Below are positions 18,078 through 25,535 of a stretch of 64,000 bases of DNA, piece after piece (positions within the stretch are counted from its first letter, which is position 1; each line of letters opens with the position of its first letter). The stretch spans positions 42,172 through 106,171 of the forward strand of contig NBMY01000110.1 in the NCBI GenBank assembly GCA_002212985.1, read 5' to 3'. Origin of the DNA: Sphingobacteriales bacterium TSM_CSS (lineage in GTDB: Bacteria > Bacteroidota > Bacteroidia > Chitinophagales > UBA2359). The notes under the pieces are model-generated. The model saw nothing but the letters and a program-made list of their open reading frames with translations. It did not search any database and was not told where the DNA came from. A program made the translations under genes and the position numbers.

Positions 18078-19022
18078 ATGCAACACGTTGAAATGTTTGA
18101 AAACCGGCTGGCCAAACGCTACCGGCATCTTAAAAAATGGGCAAAGCGCGAAGAAATTACGTGCTACCGCCTATATGACCGCGATATACCCGAATTTCCG
18201 TTTTGCATAGATTTGTACGGAAATAAAGTGTATTTTGCCGAGTTTGAACGCGCCAATGCCCGTACCGATGCCGAACAAGCCGAGTGGTTACAGCAGTGTG
18301 TGTTGGCCTGCTGCCGCGTATTAGACTTGCAACCGCAAGATGTTTACCTGCGCCAACGGCAGCAGCAAAAAGGCAGCCAGCAATATGAACGCATTTCGGA
18401 CAGGCAAAGCCGGCTTATTGTGGAAGAAAACGGGCTTCGGTTGATGGTAAACCTCACCGATTATTTAGATACCGGCTTGTTTTTAGACCACCGCATTACC
18501 CGCGGCATGGTAGCCGCCGAAGCACAAAACCGGCATTTTTTAAATCTCTTTGCCTATACCGGCTCTTTTACCGTGTATGCTGCCGCCGGCGGTGCGGACT
18601 CAACGCTTACACTCGATATGTCGGCTACTTACCTGCAATGGGCGCAGGATAACATGCGGCTCAATGGTTTTATTCAGCAAACCCACCGCTACACGCAGGC
18701 CGATGTGCTGCAATGGATTAACCAACCGCCGCCAAAATTGCCGCCTTTCGGGTTGGTGGTGCTCGACCCGCCTACTTTTTCTAACAGCAAGCGTATGAAA
18801 GGCATTTTTGATGTGCAAAGAAACCATGCAGCGCTTATTGGTAAAGTGCTGCAACTCATAGAAAAAAACGGTGTGCTGTATTTTTCTACCAATTACCGCC
18901 GCTTTAAACCCGATTTTTCCCTTCTTCGGGCTGCCCAAATTGACGATATAACCGCCAAAACCCTGCCCGAAGATTTTAAACAGGGCAAGCCGCCGCATGT
19001 TTGTTTCAGGCTGGTGAAATAG
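18078..19022 (+). CDS. rlmK: Stand-alone RlmK-type 23S rRNA methyltransferase
   Basis: 314 residues from the ATG at 18078 (MQHVEMFENRLAKRYRHLKKW); an earlier start at 18030 adds a non-conserved tail. It matches the C-terminal half of E. coli RlmKL, which makes m7G2069 in 23S rRNA: MFENRLAKRYRHLKKWAKRE and CYRLYDRDIPEF at the start, VNLTDYLDTGLFLDHR, the SAM-binding NLFAYTGSFTVYAA, LDMSATYLQWAQDNMRLNGF, and the catalytic VLDPPTFSNSKRM, then DVQRNHAALI. The THUMP and RlmL halves are missing, so this is the separate RlmK form. SAM-dependent, acts on the large subunit during assembly. Confidence 0.9.
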   Translation: MQHVEMFENRLAKRYRHLKKWAKREEITCYRLYDRDIPEFPFCIDLYGNKVYFAEFERANARTDAEQAEWLQQCVLACCRVLDLQPQDVYLRQRQQQKGSQQYERISDRQSRLIVEENGLRLMVNLTDYLDTGLFLDHRITRGMVAAEAQNRHFLNLFAYTGSFTVYAAAGGADSTLTLDMSATYLQWAQDNMRLNGFIQQTHRYTQADVLQWINQPPPKLPPFGLVVLDPPTFSNSKRMKGIFDVQRNHAALIGKVLQLIEKNGVLYFSTNYRRFKPDFSLLRAAQIDDITAKTLPEDFKQGKPPHVCFRLVK

Positions 19023-19037
19023 CCTTGCAATAGTTTA

Positions 19038-19062
19038 AACCGGGCAAAATGCCATGCCGGTT
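19038..19062. terminator. Hairpin between convergent genes
   Basis: Stem AACCGG (19038-19043) / CCGGTT (19057-19062), extended by a bulged GCA/TGC pairing. It lies between the ends of the methyltransferase and the membrane-protein gene. No T-run, so low confidence. Confidence 0.35.
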
Positions 19063-19089
19063 ATTTGGTAAGAATAGGCGTTTTGCCGG

Positions 19090-20031
19090 TTAGCTTCCCG
19101 CCGTTGGGTTGGTGGTAAAACTGCCAATTAAATCAATTTTTCGTATCAGGCCTATACCCTCGTTTTGCTCTACAATGCTAAAGTAGCGCAGGGCAATTAC
19201 CACCATGGCAACCACATTTACTATAACTGCCACAATGGTATAAAGCAATCCAAGCACCGGTATCAGAAACAGGGCTTCGTCCCATGAAAACATATCAATT
19301 AGAAAAATGGCGCCGCCGGTAATAAAGGTAGGAATTAAACCGGTTATAGAAAACGAAATGAACAAGGTAATGGTGTACAGCCACAAAGTAGAAAGCCAGT
19401 TGCCCGAAATTAGCTCAAAACAGCGCTTTACCGATGCAATGAAACCTTTTCGCTCAACCAGCCTGACTATGTAAATAAAAGACAGCGCCACAAACGGGTA
19501 GGTAAGCAGCATCAGCAGGACTATACTGCCCAACACACCCAGCACAGGGGTTAAATCGGCCAGGCCAAATACCATTGCCATGCCTGCTGCCAGCGCCAAT
19601 GCAAGTGCAAAAATTGCCACTACCAGCAGCACATACAAGAAAAAAGTGGTAGAAAGGTAAATGCCTATATTGCGGTAAACCTGCCCGGCCAGTTCTTTTA
19701 CCGTTATTTGCCCGTAATCGGGCCGTTTTATGTACAAAATAAGCAGTTCATAAATAACTGCCAACAATACCACTGCCCCCAGCATCACCAGCACCGAAAA
19801 CAGGTAAGAAATGCCCATTGCTTCAAACCCCTGGCTAAAATTAGAACTTGCACCAATTACCACTGCCAAAACAACATAATAGCCCACTAAGCCAGTTAAA
19901 AAAAAGGGCATGGCAATAATGCCAATTCCTTTTGTAAGCAGTACAATGTTTTGCCTTATAAACACATTGGCTGCGCTTAAGGTTTCGCTCATATTGCGCA
20001 CTTTCCGGAATACGATTTTTTCGGGATCCAT
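19090..20031 (-). CDS. Multi-pass membrane protein, unknown function
   Basis: 313 residues. About six hydrophobic segments: near 33-62, 70-95, 125-160, 162-190, 215-245 and 255-295. The segment arrangement and the EGFIASVKRCFELISGNWLSTLWLY-like stretch (RKGFIASVKRCFELISGNW, about 195-213) resemble the large family of Bacteroidota proteins with a glycerophosphodiester-phosphodiesterase-type membrane domain or DUF4013-like repeats, but no catalytic domain is present. The start could be the ATG at 20031 or the Met 13 codons later (MSETLSAANVF). It lies 80 nt downstream of the pullulanase on the same strand, so cotranscription is possible. Confidence 0.7.
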   Translation of the reverse strand: MDPEKIVFRKVRNMSETLSAANVFIRQNIVLLTKGIGIIAMPFFLTGLVGYYVVLAVVIGASSNFSQGFEAMGISYLFSVLVMLGAVVLLAVIYELLILYIKRPDYGQITVKELAGQVYRNIGIYLSTTFFLYVLLVVAIFALALALAAGMAMVFGLADLTPVLGVLGSIVLLMLLTYPFVALSFIYIVRLVERKGFIASVKRCFELISGNWLSTLWLYTITLFISFSITGLIPTFITGGAIFLIDMFSWDEALFLIPVLGLLYTIVAVIVNVVAMVVIALRYFSIVEQNEGIGLIRKIDLIGSFTTNPTAGS

Positions 20032-20111
20032 GCAGCAGGTGGGTTTGGTTTAGGGTGGCAGTGTACCCCGGCATAGGGCAATTTTTAAGCCCTTACCTAA
20101 GTTGGTTGGGG

Positions 20112-22133
20112 TTATTCTTCGGCCAATATAAGCGCCGATATGGGCGGCAGGGTTGCTTTTTTGCCTTTCATTTTCTTTTTGGCCTTCAGGTCAACCGTCC
20201 AATCGTTCACTACAATTTTCCAGTCGCCTTCGGGCAGGGTAATTTCGGACTCTTTGTCGTGGTTGCCGTTGAACAGCACCAAAATAGATTTCCATTTATC
20301 GCCGTTGGCGTTGTTGTCTAAGGTGTAGCCCACCACATTGGGCTGGTTAATGGTAAGGAAATGCAGGTTTTGCGCCAGCATTTCGGTAGTAGGCATGTGG
20401 AAAGCGGGGTGAGCCTTACGCAGGGCAATAAGGGCGCAGTGGTAATCAAACAGTTGTTTATATTGCGTTTTTCGGTGCCAGTCAATTTGGTTAATGGCAT
20501 CGGGCGATTTGTAGGAGTTTTCCACGCCGTTTTTGGTTCGGGTCATTTCTTCGCCGGCGTGCAAAAACGGTATGCCCTGCGAGGTTAGCACAATGGTATT
20601 GGCCAAACGGTGCATCAGCAGGCGTTGTTCATCAGAGTCGGCAGCGTTGGAAAGCAGCAGGCGGTCGTACAGGGTGTGGTTATCGTGGCAGGTAACGTAG
20701 TTAATGCATTGCGTTGGAGCGCCGGCCCAATAAGCGCTGGAGTAGTTAACCTTGCCATAGTTTACCTGCGGGTGCTGGGTGGCAGCCACAATGCCAAATT
20801 TAATGGTTTCTTCTTTGCCATCGGCGCCGCTTACAAAGCCTTTTTCATCATGTACAAACACGCTGCCTTTCAGCCCGTCGCGCAGGTCGTCGCTAAAGGC
20901 GGCTAATTTGGGTACGCGGTAAATGTACTTTTTAACCGGCCGCTGGTCTTCGGGCAGGGGAGTGCTGCCGCCGGTCCAACCTTCGCCATACACAAAAATG
21001 GTAGGGTCAATGGCATCTAAGGCTGCCCGCACCTGATTCATGGTTTCAATATCATGAATAGCCATCAGGTCGAACCGGAAACCGTCAATATGAAACTCCG
21101 AAGCCCAGTATTTTACCGATTCCACAATCATTTTGCGTACCATAGGCCGTTCCGATGCCGTTTCGTTGCCGCAAGCCGATGCGTTTGAAAACCCGCCGCT
21201 TTCGTTTTGTCGGTAGTAGTAGCCGGGCGCTAATTGTTCAAAATAAGAATCTTGCGTAAGCCCGGTATGGTTATACACCACATCTAAAATTACCCTTACG
21301 CCGGCGCTGTGCAGGGCTTTTACCATTTCTTTAAACTCTTTTATGCGCACACTGCCGTCGTAGGGATTGGTGGCATAAGAACCTTCGGGCGTGTTGTAGT
21401 TAAGCGGGTCGTAACCCCAGTTATATTGTGGTTCATCAAGGCGGGTTTCGTCTATGGAGTTATGGTCAAAAGCGGGCAGAATATGCACATGCGTAACGCC
21501 AAGCTGCGCAATGTGGTCTAAGCCTGTTTTTTCGCCCTGCGGACTTTTGGTGCCTTTTTCGGTTAAGCCCAAATACTTGCCTTTGTGTTCAATACCCGAA
21601 TTGGGGCTTACAGAAACATCGCGCAAATGCAGTTCGTAAATAACAATATCCTGAAACCCGTTCAATGGCGGGCGTTTGTCTTTATCCCAATTGGCGGGGT
21701 TGGTGGTTTTAAGGTCAACCACCATGCCGCGTTTACCGTTTACCCCAACGGCTTTGGCATAGGGGTCGGGCACTTCTTCTAACCACTTACCGTCTATTTG
21801 GGTTTGAAAGGCATAGTATTTACCCTTTTGGTCGCCCTGAACAACAACCGCCCAGGTTCCATTGCCCGATTTTTCCATGTTGTACTCTTTCAGCAGGTTG
21901 CCTTCTATGCCGGCATCGTATAGTTTCAGTTTAACCGCTGTGGCGGTAGGCGCCCAAATTTTAAACGCCGAGTTTTTAGAAGTATAGGTAAGCCCAAGGT
22001 CTGTACCGTTGTAAACCGGGTACGTCTTGTAATCAAACGGCACTAAGTTAGATTTCTCTACCGTGCGCGGCGTGCGACATTCTACCAGCATCATGCAAAA
22101 TAGTATTAGTAAAAGGAAGTGAGTTGTTTTCAT
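20112..22133 (-). CDS. pulA: Lipoprotein type I pullulanase (GH13_14)
   Basis: 673 residues. Lipoprotein signal MKTTHFLLLILFCMMLVEC with the lipidated Cys19, so the enzyme is on the cell envelope. A CBM48 domain (about 45-125, IWAPTATAVKLKLYD) precedes the GH13 catalytic barrel. The type I pullulanase signature YNWGYDPLNYNTPEGSY is at 237-253. Catalytic residues: nucleophile Asp355 (GFRFDLM), acid/base Glu384 (VYGEGW), third Asp484 (TCHDNHTLYD). It cleaves alpha-1,6 branches of pullulan, starch or glycogen. A strong promoter (22174-22204) lies 40 nt upstream. No SusCD genes are adjacent. Confidence 0.95.
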   Translation of the reverse strand: MKTTHFLLLILFCMMLVECRTPRTVEKSNLVPFDYKTYPVYNGTDLGLTYTSKNSAFKIWAPTATAVKLKLYDAGIEGNLLKEYNMEKSGNGTWAVVVQGDQKGKYYAFQTQIDGKWLEEVPDPYAKAVGVNGKRGMVVDLKTTNPANWDKDKRPPLNGFQDIVIYELHLRDVSVSPNSGIEHKGKYLGLTEKGTKSPQGEKTGLDHIAQLGVTHVHILPAFDHNSIDETRLDEPQYNWGYDPLNYNTPEGSYATNPYDGSVRIKEFKEMVKALHSAGVRVILDVVYNHTGLTQDSYFEQLAPGYYYRQNESGGFSNASACGNETASERPMVRKMIVESVKYWASEFHIDGFRFDLMAIHDIETMNQVRAALDAIDPTIFVYGEGWTGGSTPLPEDQRPVKKYIYRVPKLAAFSDDLRDGLKGSVFVHDEKGFVSGADGKEETIKFGIVAATQHPQVNYGKVNYSSAYWAGAPTQCINYVTCHDNHTLYDRLLLSNAADSDEQRLLMHRLANTIVLTSQGIPFLHAGEEMTRTKNGVENSYKSPDAINQIDWHRKTQYKQLFDYHCALIALRKAHPAFHMPTTEMLAQNLHFLTINQPNVVGYTLDNNANGDKWKSILVLFNGNHDKESEITLPEGDWKIVVNDWTVDLKAKKKMKGKKATLPPISALILAEE

Positions 22134-22173
22134 TGGTTGGTTTTTTGGCGCAAGAAAAATTGCTACTTTAGGG

Positions 22174-22204
22174 CAAAGATATTTAACCCTGTTATAACCA
22201 CAAA
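22174..22204 (-). promoter_or_regulatory. Promoter of the pullulanase gene
   Basis: Minus strand: -33 TTTG (22201-22204), 19-nt spacer, -7 TATCTTTG (22174-22181). An exact match to the Bacteroidota consensus, giving a leader of about 35 nt to the ATG at 22133. Confidence 0.8.
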
Positions 22205-22317
22205 GAAAACAAAAAGTTTAGCCGAAAAAAGTTGAATGGGGGGTAGGTTAAGCGGTTTTTGGTAAAGCCTGCTCAAAACACCTTTCAATTTACAATTTCT
22301 GCCTCGCTCGTTGCGCC

Positions 22318-22345
22318 TGTGAACCCGTTCGTTGAGCGAAGTCGA
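22318..22345 (+). repeat. Dispersed-repeat-like motif GTTGAGCGAAGTCGAAAC
   Basis: The motif at 22331-22348 and the inverted copy of its last eight bases, GTTTCGAC (22399-22406), flank about 50 nt of T9SS-domain coding sequence. This type of short motif, with GTTTCGAC arms, is familiar from dispersed repeats in environmental bacterial genomes. Only one occurrence is seen in this window, so the call is from memory of the motif and not from copy number here. Confidence 0.4.
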
Positions 22346-22553
22346 AACTAACATTACCCTCTACTCCTTCACCGGTCAAATTGTATTGCAAACCCCGTTT
22401 GTTTCGACAGGCGGGGCAAGCCAAACCATTTCGGTAGCGCATTTACCGGCGGCGGTGTATTTTTATACGGTCTGTGTCGCCGGTGGGGACACCGGCAACG
22501 GCAATATGGGCGGCGCGGTGTTGGCAAGGGGTAAGGTGGCGGTGGTGCGGTAG
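22338..22553 (+). pseudogene. Remnant of a type IX secretion C-terminal sorting domain
   Basis: A frame of about 72 codons reads NITLYSFTGQIVLQ, then VSTGGASQTISVAHLPAAVYFYTV and ends ARGKVAVVR and a stop. This is the conserved end of a T9SS type A sorting domain (strand-forming ...ITLYS.TGQ..., ...LPAGVY..., final basic VVR). No passenger domain, signal peptide or convincing start precedes it: the upstream codons belong to a repeat-like motif. It is best read as the tail of a lost secreted protein, lying in a 498-nt gap between pulA and iscX. The rest of the gap (22205-22317 and 22554-22631) shows nothing else. Confidence 0.6.
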
Positions 22554-22631
22554 AAAGTTCTTACCGAAGAGGCAAAAACCAGTCGGTTTTACCTGTGGTT
22601 AAAATACAATAACATCGGGCAGTAAGAGGGG

Positions 22632-22904
22632 TTATTCTTCTACATCCTCTTCCAAATCATCTTCATGGCTTTCGCGCCATTCATACACCCAGGTAGATTG
22701 AATCATTTCTAAATGGCCTTCGTTGCAGTCTTCGCGGGCGCCAACAAAGTTGTCTATTTGCAGTACCCATTCTAAAAGGTCGGTAAAGCGGATGCGGTAT
22801 ATTTTACCCTCGTCGAAACGGGGTCCGAAACGTTCATACAGTTTTATGGCAATGTCTTCGTAGTCTGACCAATGAATGGGCGGTTCTTCTAATTGCAGGG
22901 GCAT
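22632..22904 (-). CDS. iscX: IscX-like Fe-S cluster assembly protein
   Basis: 90 residues, slightly longer than the 66 of E. coli IscX. The family pattern is present: IHWSDYEDIAIKLYERFG at the N-terminus, IRFTDLLEWVLQIDNF in the middle, CNEGHLEMIQSTWVYEWRE near the end, matching the W..I...LY / VRFTDL..W...L..F / NE..LE.I...W..E positions of IscX. An acidic tail (DDLEEDVEE) follows. IscX binds the cysteine desulfurase IscS and iron and tunes cluster assembly. It is 100 nt downstream of a 2Fe-2S ferredoxin gene on the same strand, which is the usual isc-operon partner; iscS, iscU and hscBA are not in the window. Confidence 0.85.
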   Translation of the reverse strand: MPLQLEEPPIHWSDYEDIAIKLYERFGPRFDEGKIYRIRFTDLLEWVLQIDNFVGAREDCNEGHLEMIQSTWVYEWRESHEDDLEEDVEE

Positions 22905-22907
22905 GGT

Positions 22908-22945
22908 GAATTGCGAATTATGGATTACGAATTATGAATTATGAG
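22908..22945. repeat. AT-rich short repeats (GAATTATG units)
   Basis: Between iscX and the ferredoxin: three imperfect copies of GAATTATG or AATTATGA in about 35 nt. Non-coding simple repeat, of the same general kind as the tract at 4681. Confidence 0.5.
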
Positions 22946-23004
22946 TGGGTATCTTTATTCCTTGTTTTTTTACAGTAGGGTGCAGGTGGCGTTTTTTGTT
23001 GGGT

Positions 23005-23343
23005 TTAGTGTTCATGACCAATAATATCGGTTTGGTTGGGTATGGTAATTTCTATGTTGCCGCTTCCTTCCAGCAATACGCATTGGCAGGCCAAGCGCGA
23101 TTCGAGGCGCGGGTTGGTGGCGCGGTCAACATAATCTTCTTCGCGCTCGCTCATTTCTTCTAAGTAATCTTGCCCTTCGTTTACGTAGATATGGCAGGTG
23201 GTACAGGCACACACGCCGCCGCAGTTGTGGTTAAGGTGTATGTTATTGAGCAAAACGGCTTCCAGTAAAGAAATATCGGGCGTTGCTTGTATGGTAACCG
23301 GTTCAATATCGGGTTGTTCAAAATTTACTTTTACTTGGTACAT
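23005..23343 (-). CDS. fdx: 2Fe-2S ferredoxin (adrenodoxin/Isc type)
   Basis: 112 residues. The cluster ligands are Cys41, Cys47, Cys50 and Cys86 in NCGGVCACTTCH and RLACQC, which is the C-x5-C-x2-C-x35-C spacing of adrenodoxin-type ferredoxins. Cys45 and Cys88 are extra. The EEDYVDRATNPRLESRLACQ segment is typical of the Isc ferredoxin, which supplies electrons for Fe-S cluster assembly and cytochrome-type reactions in the cytosol. iscX follows on the same strand, supporting a role in cluster assembly. Confidence 0.92.
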   Translation of the reverse strand: MYQVKVNFEQPDIEPVTIQATPDISLLEAVLLNNIHLNHNCGGVCACTTCHIYVNEGQDYLEEMSEREEDYVDRATNPRLESRLACQCVLLEGSGNIEITIPNQTDIIGHEH

Positions 23344-23477
23344 GAAAAATGGGGTTGGTTCAGACAGGCTATTGTGAATGCATGAGAAAAAACAGCAAAC
23401 AGGGGTAAAAGTTCAATATTTGGCTGCAAAAAGAAGGTTACAACCGGAAATGCAGTTGTTATTCGGGATTTAACGTG

Positions 23478-24257
23478 TTATGGATTGCCATGATACATTT
23501 TACCAATGCTTTCCGATAGCAGGCGGTACAGTTGCTGGTAGTGCGGTTGGTTTTGCAACAGCGCAAGATGTTGTGCAATAGTTTGTGCATCGGCGCGTTT
23601 TGCGGGTCCGGTTTGCACGTTTCGGGGTGGTTGCTGTTCGGTTTTTTTAAGTGTTTCGGCAATAAGCGGTTTCAAAATTTCAAAAGGCACACCGTTTGTT
23701 TTGCAAAGATCATCGGCAATGGCCAGCAGGTGGTTGGTAAAGTTGTTGGCAAATACGGCGGCCACATGCAGTATGCGGCGTTGCTCATCGGTAATGGCAT
23801 ATACGCGGGGGCTAAGGGTTTGGGCAATGGCCTGCAAAAATTCGGCATCATGGGGCAGCGCGGCATCAATGCAAAAAGGCACCTGTTCAAAATGTACGGT
23901 ATGGGCGGCGGTAAAGGTTTGAAGCGGGTAAAAAATGCCCCTGCGCGGATGTTTGACAAGCACACTCATAGGGGTTGCGCCCGATGTATGCGCCACTACC
24001 CCGGGCACGGCAGGCATGGTTTGTGCAACAGCAGCCACGGCATCATCGGCCACGGCTATAAGGTACAGCCCATTGTGGGGCAGCAGTTGCTGCAGGTGGG
24101 TGGTAAACTGCGTTGTTGGGGGTAAATACGGCATAAGCGCCTGCAACCGGCGGGGTGTGCGGTTATATACCTGCACAATTTGATGTCCGGCTTGGTGTAA
24201 TGCTTTGGCAAAGTGTTGCCCCACGTTTCCGGCGCCCAATATGGTTATGCTTGCCAT
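23478..24257 (-). CDS. DUF2520 / Rossmann-like NAD(P)-binding protein
   Basis: 259 residues. The N-terminal half is a Rossmann domain with ITILGAGNVGQHFAKAL and a basic residue after strand 2 (VYNRTPRR), which suggests NADP. VVAHTSGATPMSVL and GIFYPLQTFT are the conserved motifs of this pyrroline-5-carboxylate reductase-like family. The C-terminal half (about 135-255) is the helical DUF2520 domain (ITDEQRRILHVAAVFANNFTNHLLAIADDLC). A dehydrogenase or reductase role is expected but the substrate is unknown. It begins 13 nt after the guaD stop, so the two are almost surely one transcript. Confidence 0.88.
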   Translation of the reverse strand: MASITILGAGNVGQHFAKALHQAGHQIVQVYNRTPRRLQALMPYLPPTTQFTTHLQQLLPHNGLYLIAVADDAVAAVAQTMPAVPGVVAHTSGATPMSVLVKHPRRGIFYPLQTFTAAHTVHFEQVPFCIDAALPHDAEFLQAIAQTLSPRVYAITDEQRRILHVAAVFANNFTNHLLAIADDLCKTNGVPFEILKPLIAETLKKTEQQPPRNVQTGPAKRADAQTIAQHLALLQNQPHYQQLYRLLSESIGKMYHGNP

Positions 24258-24270
24258 GTCGGTAAGTTAG

Positions 24271-24756
24271 TTAGTAGGTTGTTTTATTGGCGCTGTTTTC
24301 CCATGCGGTAAAGGACAGCGTGGCTTCGGGGCAAGGCAGTTGAATAAACGGAATTTTGCGGTTTTCGGGCGGAAGGGTAATTTCATCGTAAATAAACCGG
24401 TCATCAAATCCAATGGCGGCAGCTTGGTGCCGGTTATTGGCATAAAAAACGCGGTCGGGGCGAGCCCAGTAAATGGCGCCAAGGCACATAGGGCAAGGTT
24501 CGCAACTGGTATATAAGTCGCAGCCGGTAAGTTGAAAAGTACCCAATACCTTACAAGCCGCCCGAATGGCCATTACCTCGGCATGGGCGGTAGGGTCGTT
24601 GGTGGTGGTAACGCAGTTGCTACCGCTTGCAATAATAACCCCGTTTTGTATCACCACTGCCCCAAACGGGCCGCCGGTGCCCTGCTGCACCGCCTCTTCC
24701 GACAGGCGCACCGCTTCCAGCATAAAACGGTAATCGGGTGTATTTTTTTCGGTCAT
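24271..24756 (-). CDS. guaD: Guanine deaminase
   Basis: 161 residues from the ATG at 24756 (MTEKNTPDYRFM); a frame to 24876 would include the promoter. It closely follows the small cytidine-deaminase-fold guanine deaminase of Bacillus: GGPFGAVVIQNG, the active-site His-Ala-Glu at 58-60 (DPTAHAEV) and the zinc Cys pair at 88 and 91 (SCEPCPMCLGAIYWARP), then GFDDRFIYDEI and PFIQL. The C-terminal FTAWENSANKTTY is also shared. It converts guanine to xanthine in purine salvage. First gene of a pair with the DUF2520 gene. Confidence 0.93.
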   Translation of the reverse strand: MTEKNTPDYRFMLEAVRLSEEAVQQGTGGPFGAVVIQNGVIIASGSNCVTTTNDPTAHAEVMAIRAACKVLGTFQLTGCDLYTSCEPCPMCLGAIYWARPDRVFYANNRHQAAAIGFDDRFIYDEITLPPENRKIPFIQLPCPEATLSFTAWENSANKTTY

Positions 24757-24791
24757 GTGCTTTGCATGTTTTGGTTTACGGTGCAAGATAG

Positions 24792-24799
24792 CAAAGGTA
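24792..24799 (-). promoter_or_regulatory. -7 element of the guaD operon
   Basis: TACCTTTG on the minus strand, 36 nt upstream of the ATG at 24756. No clear -33 element at the usual distance. It supports the shorter guaD start. Confidence 0.5.
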
Positions 24800-24954
24800 A
24801 CACTATTTTGGCATAAACCGGGTTTAAACTGCTTGCATCGGGTGCAGGAGTGGTTAACACGCTGATTTATTGGCACAAACCGGCATCCTTGCAGGGCGAT
24901 TTATGTGTTTTACCCCGCCAATGCATTTATCCTCACAAACTCACTGAGGCAATG

Positions 24955-25212
24955 TTATTGCAGCAGATTATCAAGTACATACCAAGCCAGCAACAGCAAT
25001 ATTGGCAACAACACCATTACCCAACTCCATGCCGGTTGTTGCAGAACATAGCGCAACACAATGCTTGCTATAAGGCAAATTATAAACAACACCGTTACCC
25101 ATGCGGTAGGGTCGGTGCTGCCGGTAAAACTGTTTCTAAAACCTTTTGCTATAACAGTAAATATAGTTAGCAGGCAGTTGAAGAGCCATAATAACCAAAA
25201 CAAAAGCTTCAT
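24955..25212 (-). CDS. Small three-TM membrane protein
   Basis: 85 residues from the ATG at 25212 (MKLLFWLLWLFNCLL); a longer frame to 25287 adds a polar stretch without support. Three hydrophobic segments: about 2-22, 40-60 and 65-83, joined by a short loop (KGFRNSFTGSTDPTAW). The N-terminus FWLLWLFNCLLTI and the spacing resemble small unannotated membrane proteins of Chitinophagaceae, but no function is known to me. Confidence 0.6.
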   Translation of the reverse strand: MKLLFWLLWLFNCLLTIFTVIAKGFRNSFTGSTDPTAWVTVLFIICLIASIVLRYVLQQPAWSWVMVLLPILLLLAWYVLDNLLQ

Positions 25213-25535
25213 AAAAATTAAATGTTTAAGTAAACTTTTCGGAGGTTTAAAACTTTGGAAAGATATAAAAACAAACTCCAAATTCATACAGTTATTGGGT
25301 AAATTCTGGCATTTGTTTCAGAAGGTGCCGTATGGTTTATGCTCTTCCGAAGTTATTGTTATGAACGCAAAATACCGAATTGTGTGCCTGTCTTTGAGCG
25401 GGCAACATCTGGCCCGAATTTTGAATTAGGCATGTATTGGGCAGGGGTTGGCATACTTAGAGAGCGGCTTTATGCGTTTTGTTACCACCCGAACCGAATG
25501 CTGCAAACTGTTTTTTTGGGGCTAAACTTAGTAAT
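25213..25535. other. Intergenic stretch between divergent membrane-protein and ARPP-1 genes
   Basis: 323 nt between two divergent genes. Only short open frames with no signal peptide, motif or start context; no hairpin with a T-run and no TAnnTTTG element stands out. Nothing further seen. Confidence 0.4.

Noticed and set aside
24757..24876. Longer start for guaD at 24876
   Set aside because: Crosses the -7 element and adds 40 residues with no match to the Bacillus enzyme, which begins near the chosen Met.
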